Positions 50,949 to 59,625 of a stretch of 64,000 nt of DNA are shown piece after piece. The DNA lies in the NCBI GenBank assembly GCA_016342585.1, contig JAEINK010000012.1:22691-86690 (forward strand), written 5' to 3'. The position numbers and the translations under genes were made by a program. Below the pieces are notes generated by a model, which was not told where the DNA came from, ran no database searches, and was given only the letters and a program-made list of their open reading frames with translations. This DNA comes from Spirochaetales bacterium (GTDB lineage Bacteria; Spirochaetota; Spirochaetia; UBA9216). Numbering within the stretch: the stretch's first letter is position 1; every line of letters starts with the position of its first letter.

Positions 50949-52157
50949 ATGCTTGAAAAGTACAAATCCATTCAGAAGGATCGAATGGCTGCAATTCTCA
51001 ATGAAGTTCTCAGTGCGAGACAGATAACCCGGGGAGAACTTGGTCGACGACTTTCATTGAGCCCTTCATCGGTGGTAAAATACCTGAAGGAACTCATCGA
51101 GTTGGGATTGGTACGTGAGAGTGGTGCGGAGGAAACATCTGGTGGTCGCCGGCGGACCTTCCTTGAGTTTGATCCCCATGTGGGGGTAAATATTTCTGTT
51201 ATCTTCAATCTTTCCTCTCTCGAAGGTGCTCTGATAAATCCTGCTGGAGAGACCCTTTTCAGGACTTCCATGGAGGTGTTTAATCAGATTCCCTCAGAAA
51301 TTCTTTTAAATAAACTGGATGAACTAATCGAAAATTTAGTGAAGCAGGCGAAAGCAATCGGAAAAAGAATTTTTGGTATAGGTGTCGGTATCGGTGACTA
51401 TCTTGATATGGAACAAGGCATTTCCCACTACTATGAGCGGGCTGCCGGCTGGAAAGAGATAAACCTCAAGGAGAGGTATGAAGCCATACATGGATACCCC
51501 TTTTTTCTTATCAACGATATTGATTCCGGAGCCCTGGGGGAAAAATATTATGGGATGGGGGTTGGTCTATCCAATTTTGTCTGTGTCTGGGTTGCCGAGA
51601 CGGTGGGTATGGGAATTGTGCTTAATGGTGATATCTACCTGGCCAAGAACGGATTTGTGGGAGAGATAGGCCACACCCGTTCAGTCGAAAATGGCACCCT
51701 CTGTGTTTGCGGGAATACGGGGTGTTTGGAAACCGTGATTAATGAAGAGTATGTCATCGGTCGTTGCAGGGAAGGCTTATCCTCGGGTGTTAAGTCATCT
51801 GTTCTCGATCTTTGTGGTGGCGATGTCCAAAATCTTGATATAGAGAGTATTATAGAAGCTTCCAACAGGGGGGACCGTTTCTGCAGGAATATCTTCGGGG
51901 AGACGGCTCGATTCCTTGGGGATAAACTGACCGAGGTGGCAAATATCCTGAATCCTGAACTGATCTCTCTTCGAGGGCCAGTTATACAGAACAACTTCTT
52001 TCTTGTGGAAAATGTGGAAAGGATCATAAAAAATCAAGCTCTGAACCCCATCTGTAATGAGATCCGGATCGAAGCAGCCCCCTATGAGGGGGATATCCGA
52101 CTGTCCGGTATCAGCAGTTATATACTTAGTAAATATTTTAAACAGGAGATATTATGA
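50949..52157 (+). CDS. ROK-family transcriptional regulator
   Basis: 402 residues from ATG 50949. The longer frame to 50901 begins in the -35 box, and GAGAGGAG lies eight bases before this ATG. N-terminal winged HTH (RQITRGELGRRLSLSPSSVVKYLKELIELGLVRE) is joined to a ROK domain with GIGVGIGDYLD, VAETVGMGIVLNG, GFVGEIGHTRS and the zinc motif CVCGNTGCLE. ROK repressors respond to sugars or amino-sugar phosphates, which fits the divergent PFK/PIG-L/SIS operon. Its stop overlaps the SGNH hydrolase start. Confidence 0.88.
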   Translation: MLEKYKSIQKDRMAAILNEVLSARQITRGELGRRLSLSPSSVVKYLKELIELGLVRESGAEETSGGRRRTFLEFDPHVGVNISVIFNLSSLEGALINPAGETLFRTSMEVFNQIPSEILLNKLDELIENLVKQAKAIGKRIFGIGVGIGDYLDMEQGISHYYERAAGWKEINLKERYEAIHGYPFFLINDIDSGALGEKYYGMGVGLSNFVCVWVAETVGMGIVLNGDIYLAKNGFVGEIGHTRSVENGTLCVCGNTGCLETVINEEYVIGRCREGLSSGVKSSVLDLCGGDVQNLDIESIIEASNRGDRFCRNIFGETARFLGDKLTEVANILNPELISLRGPVIQNNFFLVENVERIIKNQALNPICNEIRIEAAPYEGDIRLSGISSYILSKYFKQEIL

Positions 52158-52795
52158 AAAACATTGTCTGCTTTGGAGATTCAAATACCTGGGGATATAA
52201 CCCCCAGATGGGGGAACGCTACCCTTATGAAAACAGATGGACCACTATTCTTGAGGAGGGGCTTTATTTTGCGGAAGACAAGGCTATTTATAAAATTATC
52301 CCCGAAGGTTTAAATGGACGGACAACAACTTTTGAGGACCCCGTAGAGGGGGATAAATGTGGAATTCGTCACCTTCCGGTAATTCTGGAGTCTCATAAAC
52401 CTATTGACCTCCTTATTATTATGTTAGGGACAAATGATTTAAAAAGCCGATTTTCAGTTAATGCTCAGGAGATAGCCGGATCTGCAGGCAGATTAGTTGA
52501 TCTTGCTTTAAACAGCGGTTCAAGTCCGGCTAAAAACTCTCCGCGGATTATTCTGATTTCACCACCTCCCGTAATTGAAGCAGAAAGATTTGCATATGCC
52601 TTTTCAGGTGCGGCCGAAAAATCAAAAGGTCTTGCCAAAGCTTACGAAGCCCTGGCGGAGGAGAAGGGGGTATATTTTCTTGATGCTGGAACGGTTGTGA
52701 AATCGAGTATCTACGATGGAATTCACTGGGATGCCGAGTATCATAAAGAGTTCGCTATCGCCGTTGCTGAAAAGGTATTGAAAATTTTCGGTTAG
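52154..52795 (+). CDS. SGNH/GDSL-family hydrolase
   Basis: 213 residues. Block I FGDSNTWGYNP carries the catalytic Ser, block III is MLGTNDLK, and block V IHWDAEYHKEFA gives the Asp/His-like end. The Arg/Gly-rich GLNGRTTTFEDP corresponds to block II. Close relatives act as acyl- or aryl-esterases and carbohydrate deacetylases. The ATGA overlap with the ROK regulator puts it under the same promoter, so removal of acyl groups from an amino sugar or oligosaccharide is plausible. No signal peptide. Confidence 0.85.
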   Translation: MKNIVCFGDSNTWGYNPQMGERYPYENRWTTILEEGLYFAEDKAIYKIIPEGLNGRTTTFEDPVEGDKCGIRHLPVILESHKPIDLLIIMLGTNDLKSRFSVNAQEIAGSAGRLVDLALNSGSSPAKNSPRIILISPPPVIEAERFAYAFSGAAEKSKGLAKAYEALAEEKGVYFLDAGTVVKSSIYDGIHWDAEYHKEFAIAVAEKVLKIFG

Positions 52796-52903
52796 TTTTT
52801 CCAGTAAAACCGATAATTTTTCTCCTTATACTCTTTCAAATATTGATTTCTTCTGATGATCTAATATGATTATATAAAAGTTGTCTAAATAAAGGAGAAA
52901 TCG

Positions 52904-53068
52904 ATGGCAAAAAAAGTTATTACTATTGCAGAGTTTGCAGATGAATTAAAGAAAAGGCTGAACGCCGGAAAGACAGTGGATTGCTGTAAAGAAGAATTAC
53001 TGACACTCGCCGATATTATCAAAGATAAGATTGGAGCCGAAGAGATTTCTGTTACCTGGAAAGATTAA
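52904..53068 (+). CDS. Small conserved-looking 54-residue protein
   Basis: An ORF of 54 codons starting ATG 52904 with AAAGGAG six bases upstream (52891-52897). The product is charged and helical: MAKKVITIAEFADELKKRL, then DCCKEELLTLADIIKDKIGAEE, ending in SVTWKD. Good ribosome binding site, balanced codon use and isolation between an SGNH gene and the convergent CobW gene support a real gene. I do not know its function. The adjacent CysCys could bind metal. Confidence 0.6.
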   Translation: MAKKVITIAEFADELKKRLNAGKTVDCCKEELLTLADIIKDKIGAEEISVTWKD

Positions 53069-53120
53069 CTTTATATTCAGGGCTTTATTGGGAACCAGAA
53101 GAGGTGGACGGGCCGGAAAG

Positions 53121-54098
53121 TTACAGGTTTAACTGAACTTTTGTACCTGCCGTGGACTCCCATATAGAAACAAGACGATCAGGGAGTTCACTCTCCCCGG
53201 GGATAAGCAGGACAAGGCCTGTCTTCAGTGAAGGATCCTTTTCGGTATTTTTCTCTATAGAGATGTTGGAACCTGTACAATCTACTTTTACAATGTTTCC
53301 CTCCATAGAAGCAAGAAAGCCTTTAATTCTAAAGGACTCAGATGCCACCTCTGCTAAAAATGCTTTAAGTTTCTCTTCAGAAACTGGACCTCCGGGAATG
53401 AGAGAGATGGGTTTCGGCCTGCCGGCTTCTCCCCATCCTGCCCATTTTCGGCTATCCATTTTGGCGACTCTCTCATCTGAATGGTCCACGGTTTCAAGGA
53501 ATGATTTTTCGATCCGCCCGAAACTTGTTGTACTGATCCTGGCGTGTGGATTCAATTCATTCACTCGTTTCATGATCCTTTCAATTGTCTTATCATCCAC
53601 CAGATCAATTTTGTTTATGAGGATCCTGTCGCTGTAGGTGAGCTGTTCGCCCAGGGTCTTCAGACTTTTGTCCAGGGTTTCAAATCTCTGGGCATCCACG
53701 ACGCCGATCATTCCCCTGTATTCAAAGAAGTGATCACTGGTTTTTCCGGCAAGATCGATAATCTCTTTTAGGGGCGCAGGTTTTGCCAGGCCGGAGGCTT
53801 CAACAATAAGGAGTTGAATATTGTGATCCTTATAGGCGGCGATGGATTTGATGAATGAACCGGAAAGGCATGAACAGAAGATCTGTCCCCCATTCAATTC
53901 GGAAATATTTATCCCCGAATCGTGTGGAATGAGCCTGGCATCGATATTCAGATCACCGAATTCGTTGATAATAACACCCACATTCTGTCCCTCAAAGAAA
54001 GACAGAATGGAGTTCAGGAGGGATGTTTTACCGGATCCAAGGAATCCGCCCAGAAGGTAGAGGGGAATTTTGCCCTTTTCACCGGTAATTTTATCCAT
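53121..54098 (-). CDS. CobW/COG0523-family G3E GTPase
   Basis: 325 residues. Walker A GFLGSGKT (18-25), Walker B-like IVEASGLAKP and the guanine-specificity motif INKIDLVDD. The family's CxCC metal motif is altered to CSCL at residues 75-78 (GGQIFCSCLSG). The C-terminal CobW_C domain is short. G3E GTPases deliver metals or act on cobalamin enzymes. It overlaps the UroD/MtaA-like gene by one base, suggesting a chaperone for the corrinoid or zinc methyltransferase next door. Confidence 0.85.
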   Translation of the reverse strand: MDKITGEKGKIPLYLLGGFLGSGKTSLLNSILSFFEGQNVGVIINEFGDLNIDARLIPHDSGINISELNGGQIFCSCLSGSFIKSIAAYKDHNIQLLIVEASGLAKPAPLKEIIDLAGKTSDHFFEYRGMIGVVDAQRFETLDKSLKTLGEQLTYSDRILINKIDLVDDKTIERIMKRVNELNPHARISTTSFGRIEKSFLETVDHSDERVAKMDSRKWAGWGEAGRPKPISLIPGGPVSEEKLKAFLAEVASESFRIKGFLASMEGNIVKVDCTGSNISIEKNTEKDPSLKTGLVLLIPGESELPDRLVSIWESTAGTKVQLNL

Positions 54099-55447
54099 TA
54101 GAGATAAGCCTCTATCTCTTTGATTAATACTTCCCTTGCGGGGATCAACGATGAATGTTTGAGTTCACCATTGATATAAATAGAAGGAAGCTGTTTTACA
54201 CCCATAACACCGCATCGGGCGATGTTTTCTGTGGTTGTGTACTTGTATTCGACAACATCAATCTTATCACCAAAATGGTTTCCCGCATCATTCGCAGTGG
54301 CCATCATATAGGTACAGGCGGCACAGGTTGCAGAGTCCAGTGTGAAGACCTCCATGAGCGGCTTTTTCAGGTTTTCATAATCGGGGAGGGTCCCTGTGAA
54401 CTCAAGGTCTCCGGATTCGTAATTTTTAACCATTTCACGGGTTACTTCTGTCTCATGAACGGCCTGCTCTATAGCTATGGCATTTTCCACGGGAATATCG
54501 TAGGGCATGTCACATCCAGGGGCTATGATAACCCCTTCAAGATTATCAAGGCTGTCAATGAGGTCAACGGTGGCTTTCATATTGTCCTGCTGATTCCCGA
54601 ACAGCATAACCGAGGTGAGGGGGATATTTCCGCCTATCACAACACCATACTCATCGGTTACTTTTTTTGCATCGGCTAAGGATACATTTTCATCGATGGA
54701 GATTGAGTCGGGTTTGGTTTCACACATGGGACCGATATTCATAGTAGCATTTCCACATACAAAGAATGAGGATTTTGCCCCTTTGTTTCTGATACTGTCA
54801 AACAATCTGCCGAAGGGGGCATTCATGAACTCCTTGAAGTGATCGGGAGATATCTGAGAGACCAGGGGATCAACAGCAGCGATGACATCCATACCGGCAT
54901 CAATAAAGTAACCGGCGATGGCAATAGAAACATCTGTTGCATAATCCAGAAGTTTGTGAACATAATCCGGATCCAGCATCATATCCATAAAGATATTGGT
55001 TCCACGAAGGTGGGAAGCCAGGGTGAAGGGACCACAGATGAGACCATAAAGAGCAGTTGTCTCTCCCACAGCCTCTTTCATCTGTTTCATCGCTTCAATT
55101 TCCAGTGGCAATCTTCCTTCATCCGGTCCTGGAATATGGTTCGGGATGTCCGATGTTTCGGATAAGGGGTGAGTCGATACGGTGGGAGGGGCATCCTCTG
55201 ACCATACCAGTTCACACCCTAGAATTTCTGCTTCGATCTGTAAATCGAACATTATCGGCTGTCCATCGGGTCGATAGAGTTTATTCACCTCTTTGAGGGA
55301 TTCCACAAGTTTAACCAGATCGGTGGAGACCTCTTTGGCGGTATAACCTTTTAGTTTTCCTGCATGAATTCCGGCAAAAGGAAGCCATGGTGTTCTATCC
55401 GTAACTTTCCCGTCAAGGACAGCGAGGATTCGTTCTTTTCCTGTCAT
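54098..55447 (-). CDS. UroD/MtaA-family corrinoid-dependent methyltransferase with C-terminal thioredoxin-like domain
   Basis: 449 residues. Residues 1-335 follow the MtaA/MtbA branch of the uroporphyrinogen decarboxylase fold (TPWLPFAG, YGLICGPFTLASHLRGT, VIAPGCDMPYDIP-type ending). Zinc ligands in MtaA are His-x-Cys...Cys; here they are F229-V-C231 and C312, so the His is missing. Residues 362-449 form a thioredoxin-like domain with C375-A-A-C378 and a cis-Pro site (QLPSIYIN). It probably moves a methyl group from the neighbouring corrinoid protein to an unknown acceptor. The fusion and missing ligand make simple CoM methylation unlikely. Confidence 0.8.
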   Translation of the reverse strand: MTGKERILAVLDGKVTDRTPWLPFAGIHAGKLKGYTAKEVSTDLVKLVESLKEVNKLYRPDGQPIMFDLQIEAEILGCELVWSEDAPPTVSTHPLSETSDIPNHIPGPDEGRLPLEIEAMKQMKEAVGETTALYGLICGPFTLASHLRGTNIFMDMMLDPDYVHKLLDYATDVSIAIAGYFIDAGMDVIAAVDPLVSQISPDHFKEFMNAPFGRLFDSIRNKGAKSSFFVCGNATMNIGPMCETKPDSISIDENVSLADAKKVTDEYGVVIGGNIPLTSVMLFGNQQDNMKATVDLIDSLDNLEGVIIAPGCDMPYDIPVENAIAIEQAVHETEVTREMVKNYESGDLEFTGTLPDYENLKKPLMEVFTLDSATCAACTYMMATANDAGNHFGDKIDVVEYKYTTTENIARCGVMGVKQLPSIYINGELKHSSLIPAREVLIKEIEAYL

Positions 55448-55473
55448 TTGTCTTCTCTTCTTAGTCTTTCAAT

Positions 55474-56106
55474 TTATGCGCAGATTGTAAGCGCAGTCTC
55501 TGCTGCGGAAGTAGCATCGGGTGTATAATAATCGGCACCGATTGTGTCACAGAATGACTGCGTTACCGGGGCTCCGCCGACCATTATCTTGACTTTGTCC
55601 CTGATACCGGCTTCAGTTGCTGCTTTGACAACATTTCCCATTTCGTTCATGGTTGTTGTAAGAAGGGCTGAACAGCAGATGATATCAGCATCATGTTCAA
55701 TGGCTGCCTCAATATACTTCTGTGCGGTAATATCGGTCCCGAGATCGACAATTTTAAACCCTTTACCTTCCATCATCATGGCAACAAGATTTTTTCCGAT
55801 ATCATGAAGATCGCCTTTTACGGTTCCGATTACAGCCGTTCCTTTTGGTTCGACACCAGCATCCTTCATAAAGGGTTTCAAAAGGGCTGCACCCGCATTC
55901 ATGGCTCTGGCAGCAATAAGTACCTCCGGAATGAAGATCTCATTATTCTTAAACTTAACACCAATGATGTTCATCCCTGACATAAGTCCCTCTTCAAGGA
56001 TCTCTTTTATGTTCATTCCTTCATCAAGCGCCTGCTGAACAATCTCTTTTACCTCGTTAGCCTTTCCTTTCTGAAGAAATTCAGAACAGGCCTGTAAATC
56101 TGCCAT
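55474..56106 (-). CDS. MtaC-like corrinoid (B12-binding) methyl-carrier protein
   Basis: 210 residues from the ATG at 56106, which has AAGGAG seven bases upstream; upstream in-frame ATGs lack a site. A helical cap (residues 1-85) precedes the B12 domain with the cobalt-ligating H101 in GDLHDIGKN, then SALLTTTM and MVGGAPVT. It carries a methyl group between a substrate methyltransferase and the MtaA-like protein encoded 26 bases downstream on the same strand. The specific MtxB partner is not encoded nearby. Confidence 0.92.
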   Translation of the reverse strand: MADLQACSEFLQKGKANEVKEIVQQALDEGMNIKEILEEGLMSGMNIIGVKFKNNEIFIPEVLIAARAMNAGAALLKPFMKDAGVEPKGTAVIGTVKGDLHDIGKNLVAMMMEGKGFKIVDLGTDITAQKYIEAAIEHDADIICCSALLTTTMNEMGNVVKAATEAGIRDKVKIMVGGAPVTQSFCDTIGADYYTPDATSAAETALTICA

Positions 56107-56228
56107 ATAACTCTCCTTCATGTGATTTCTTTGAATATTTCTCAATGTATGAAGTGTAATACCCCGGAGTTGAGCCGTATGTAAAAATTATGCGTAAAAT
56201 ATAATGATTTTATTAGGTTTGGGGGCTC

Positions 56229-57539
56229 CTAATAGTCCTTATGGATTTCCTGGTTCTTTCCGGAAAGAGACCCGGCACTTTCCCTGTATTTCCCCGGGGC
56301 TGTTCCTGTCACTTGTTTAAAAATTTTTGAAAAGTAACTCTGGTCATCAAAACCGACCATTCCGGCGATTTCTATGAGGGGCAGGGATGATTTTTTTAAT
56401 AATGATTTAGCGTGTTCAACTCTGATTTTGTTGATATAACCGGTAAAACTGCATTTCATCTCTTCTTTGAAGATTCTACTGAAATAGGTAATACTGAGGG
56501 CCGTATAATCTGCCACCTCTTCCAGACTAATCTTTTCGGTGTATCTGTCATTGATATACTGTAAAGCTTTTTCCATCTGCCTTACATGTTTTACACCCTT
56601 CAGATCAAAAACCAGAGCTGTGAACCGGTGAAGAATCCCCGAAAGCCAGTAAGCAAGCTTATCCACGCTTCTGATTTTTTCTATTTCCCGGAAATAGGAA
56701 TAATTGAAACTAAGAATCTCCTCTGACACGGCACCTCCCTGGATTGCCGCTCTGGAGAGGAGTACGATCAGCTCCATAATTCTGAATTTGATCAGCTCAA
56801 AATTTCTGCCACTGGAGAAGAAGATGGTTCCCAGTATCTCATTAAGCATTTTTTGCCCCATGGCCTTGTCCCCTTCCGAAACGGCTGTTAACAGCTGCTC
56901 TTCTTTCTCAAAAGGGTAGGAGGGGCTGATACCCGTGGATTCTCTTTTTTTTAGTTCATGAATATACTCGGATATTCTATTTTGCTGTTCCTGGGATTTT
57001 TTTCCTTCGATGAGCTGTCTGTCCCCCGAGTCCATAACCCAGCCGGCACTCATGAGCAGCATTTCCGCAAGGCTTCGTGAGCGGGTGGTATCCATCCTGG
57101 GGATGACCGATAACTCTGTATGCATCAGCTCCTCTGACAAGGTGGGAAAGAGAGACTGCCACTCCTCACTTATATCTTTCTCCTGAACGACAAGAACAGG
57201 GCCTGCAACCAGAGCCCCCTCCTTTTTTCCTTCATTTATGACCGGGCTTGACCAGAACATGAGTGAGGCCGGACAGAAATAGATGAAACTGCCACCAAAT
57301 TTTTCGGCTTGCTTGCAGCTGTGGAGATGACTTTCCATACATTTTTTTTGAAAGGACGGAGAACCGTACTTTTTACATAAGCAACAGCCGGGAAAGTCGG
57401 CCATATCTTCGTTTATAATATTGCAGGCGACCCCGGTCCCTCGTTGATAGTGGGAGGCGATCTCCCCGGCCCTGTGTAAAGTTGGACTCTCTCCGGTGGG
57501 AATCGGTATTTTATTTGTCGTAATCGCCTTTGGTGTCAT
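56229..57539 (-). CDS. PocR-domain AraC-family regulator
   Basis: 436 residues. The N-terminal ~160 residues carry the PocR sensory pattern (GVACNIINEDMADFPGCCLCKKY, SHLHSCKQAEKFGGSFIYFCPASLMFWSSPVI), cysteine-rich and associated with one-carbon ligands. The C-terminal ~100 residues are an AraC double HTH (ISLEEVADYTALSITYFSRIFKEEM, IEIAGMVGFDDQSYFSKIFKQVTGTAPGKYR). It lies between the corrinoid genes and the ASKHA reactivase, five bases after the latter, so it probably activates the module in response to a methylated substrate. Confidence 0.88.
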   Translation of the reverse strand: MTPKAITTNKIPIPTGESPTLHRAGEIASHYQRGTGVACNIINEDMADFPGCCLCKKYGSPSFQKKCMESHLHSCKQAEKFGGSFIYFCPASLMFWSSPVINEGKKEGALVAGPVLVVQEKDISEEWQSLFPTLSEELMHTELSVIPRMDTTRSRSLAEMLLMSAGWVMDSGDRQLIEGKKSQEQQNRISEYIHELKKRESTGISPSYPFEKEEQLLTAVSEGDKAMGQKMLNEILGTIFFSSGRNFELIKFRIMELIVLLSRAAIQGGAVSEEILSFNYSYFREIEKIRSVDKLAYWLSGILHRFTALVFDLKGVKHVRQMEKALQYINDRYTEKISLEEVADYTALSITYFSRIFKEEMKCSFTGYINKIRVEHAKSLLKKSSLPLIEIAGMVGFDDQSYFSKIFKQVTGTAPGKYRESAGSLSGKNQEIHKDY

Positions 57540-57544
57540 TGTTC

Positions 57545-59473
57545 TCAGTTTATATCAGGAAAGCACATTTCGTCTATGTAGAAATTCTGAAAACCGGGGT
57601 TACTCGATAGCTCGATATATTGGCATGAAGATGCAATATGGGTGAGCTTCGCTTCTACTCCTCTTTCAAGAAGAACCTTTACAGCGCCGTCCCCCGAAGT
57701 ATTTCCGGCTGCCCTTGTAATTTTTGACAGGTTTCCGGGGAGTAACCCTATCCTTCCCGCACTGACAGGATTTATATAGCTCCCGAATCCTCCGGCAAGT
57801 ATGACACTGCCTATATCGGATAATTTAAGACCTGTTTCATGGATGAGTGTAAGAATTCCTCCGGCAATGGCGGCCTTTGCCAGCTGAACCTCTCTTAGAT
57901 CTTTCTGGGTGAAGAGGATATCGTTGACCGGATCCAGAGAAGTACTGCTGTTAAACCTGAGTGCCGGTCCCTCCTCATCTTCCACAATCCAGGAGAATCC
58001 GCTTTCTTCCGGAGGAAGAATCCTTCCTGTATATTCAGCGGCTCCAGAATTAATAAGCAGGGCCGCAATATCGATTATTCCCGAACCGCATATTCCCCGG
58101 GGCGGCTGGTTATCTATGGTTGTCCATTTGAGCTCTCCATTGACCAGTTCAACCTTATCTATAGCGCCGGGGATACCTCCCGTACCCCTGGAAATATTAG
58201 CACCCTCAAAGGCAGGCCCCGCGGCGGTTGAACAGCAGACGGTCTTTCCCCGGTGGGCCAGGGCGATCTCTCCATTTGTTCCGATGTCTATAAAAAGGAC
58301 AGGATGATCGAACGAATCTATCTCTGTTACTCCCAATCCCGCCGTTATATCCGCCCCAACGTAGGCTGAAATTGAAGGAAGAATTTCAAGCGATGATTTA
58401 GGCACTGAAGTGAATCCTGTTTCACCCGCAGCAAGTAAAAGTGAGTTTAAAAAGACAGGAATGAAGGGAGCCGAGGCAATTCCCCAGGGATCGACACCTA
58501 AAAGGAGATGCAGCATGGTTGTGTTTCCGGCTATTACAAAATGTTTCACCCAATCCCCCGGATAATCCTTATCCTCAAGCATCTGTCTTGCCGCATCATC
58601 TATCTGCTTTATTATCAAAGCCTGTAAACGTGCCAGATTTTCCGGAGATTCATGGCTAAAGTTGATCCGGCTCACCACATCCGCACCGCAGGTACGCTGA
58701 TTGTTCATTCCCGACCAGACACCCCTGGTCTCTCCTGTTAAAAGATCCAGGAGTTTTATAACAATGGTCGTTGTCCCAATATCTACAGCCATTCCCAGGA
58801 CTTTTTCCCGGGAGTCAATTATATCTATCAGATTATCCGTCTCATAAAGCAATCTCCAGGGTGAGCCTGTTTTTCGACCCTTTTCGTCTATTGTCTTTGA
58901 TGCTTCGGCAGCCCATACCAGTTTTTTCAGCATTCCAGAAGTGAGAGGGATTTTTTTTATGACATCTTCTCCACTTTCGGTTTCGAGTCTCTGAAATAAA
59001 CTCCTTTGATCCTCCAGGGATGGTTCCGGAAAAAAAAGTGAACGGAGAGAGAACCTCCGGGGGGCGTTAAAATTTTCCGTATCCGAGCCGGTATTGACTT
59101 TAGAACCTGAAGCCTCGGGTATAAGGATATGGATAACAGGAGTCATTCCCGTATCTTTTGGTGAAATTTTTGTCCGGCAGGCGAGTCTGATGCCGGAATC
59201 AATCTCATCCCGGGATAGAACAGCTCTCTCCTCCTCTTCAGGAGCGGGTAAATCTCCCTCAATTACCCGTATCCTGCATTTCCCGCAGGTCCCTTTTCCG
59301 CCGCAGGGTGCCTGGAAATCCGAATAATCAGCTCTGCGGATGACATCCAGAAGGGTTTCTCCCTTTTGAGCGAGTATCTCTGAATATTCAGTTTTTCCTT
59401 TGACAACCGGAACTGAAATCGATTTTTCGGCTGATAAGGGCAAGGGAGTCGTTGTTATTCTTACTGTAATCAT
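57545..59473 (-). CDS. Corrinoid-protein reactivating ferredoxin/ASKHA protein (RACo-type)
   Basis: 642 residues. An N-terminal 2Fe-2S ferredoxin has ligands C57, C63, C66 and C99 (APCGGKGTCGKC...LACR). A linker follows, then the large ASKHA ATPase-like domain (GMAVDIGTTTIVIKLLDL, FVIAGNTTMLHLLLG, DIGTNGEIAL, AAGPAFEGANI, GICGSGIIDI, VILAGGFGSY). These enzymes use ATP to reduce Co(II) corrinoid back to Co(I). Together with the corrinoid and MtaA-like genes on the same strand it gives a self-sufficient methyltransfer system. Confidence 0.92.
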   Translation of the reverse strand: MITVRITTTPLPLSAEKSISVPVVKGKTEYSEILAQKGETLLDVIRRADYSDFQAPCGGKGTCGKCRIRVIEGDLPAPEEEERAVLSRDEIDSGIRLACRTKISPKDTGMTPVIHILIPEASGSKVNTGSDTENFNAPRRFSLRSLFFPEPSLEDQRSLFQRLETESGEDVIKKIPLTSGMLKKLVWAAEASKTIDEKGRKTGSPWRLLYETDNLIDIIDSREKVLGMAVDIGTTTIVIKLLDLLTGETRGVWSGMNNQRTCGADVVSRINFSHESPENLARLQALIIKQIDDAARQMLEDKDYPGDWVKHFVIAGNTTMLHLLLGVDPWGIASAPFIPVFLNSLLLAAGETGFTSVPKSSLEILPSISAYVGADITAGLGVTEIDSFDHPVLFIDIGTNGEIALAHRGKTVCCSTAAGPAFEGANISRGTGGIPGAIDKVELVNGELKWTTIDNQPPRGICGSGIIDIAALLINSGAAEYTGRILPPEESGFSWIVEDEEGPALRFNSSTSLDPVNDILFTQKDLREVQLAKAAIAGGILTLIHETGLKLSDIGSVILAGGFGSYINPVSAGRIGLLPGNLSKITRAAGNTSGDGAVKVLLERGVEAKLTHIASSCQYIELSSNPGFQNFYIDEMCFPDIN

Positions 59474-59575
59474 TTTTTTAATCTAATGCTAAACCGTCGA
59501 TGCCGCAAGGGATTTCTTTTGAGAGTCGGAAAATCAATTAAAAATTCTGGAAAATTCCTCTAAACCAAAAAAACA

Positions 59576-59604
59576 TTGACCCCCGGGGAGGGGAGATCTA
59601 AACT
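59576..59604 (+). promoter_or_regulatory. Promoter of the beta-ureidopropionase-like gene
   Basis: TTGACC (59576-59581), 17 bases, TAAACT (59599-59604), with AAGGAG at 59613-59618 before the ATG at 59626. Confidence 0.58.
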
Positions 59605-59625
59605 ATCACTATAAGGAGTAGCAAA

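Noticed and set aside
56107..56228. Cobalamin riboswitch upstream of the corrinoid genes
   Set aside because: The short gap shows no B12-box-like sequence or room for the fold.
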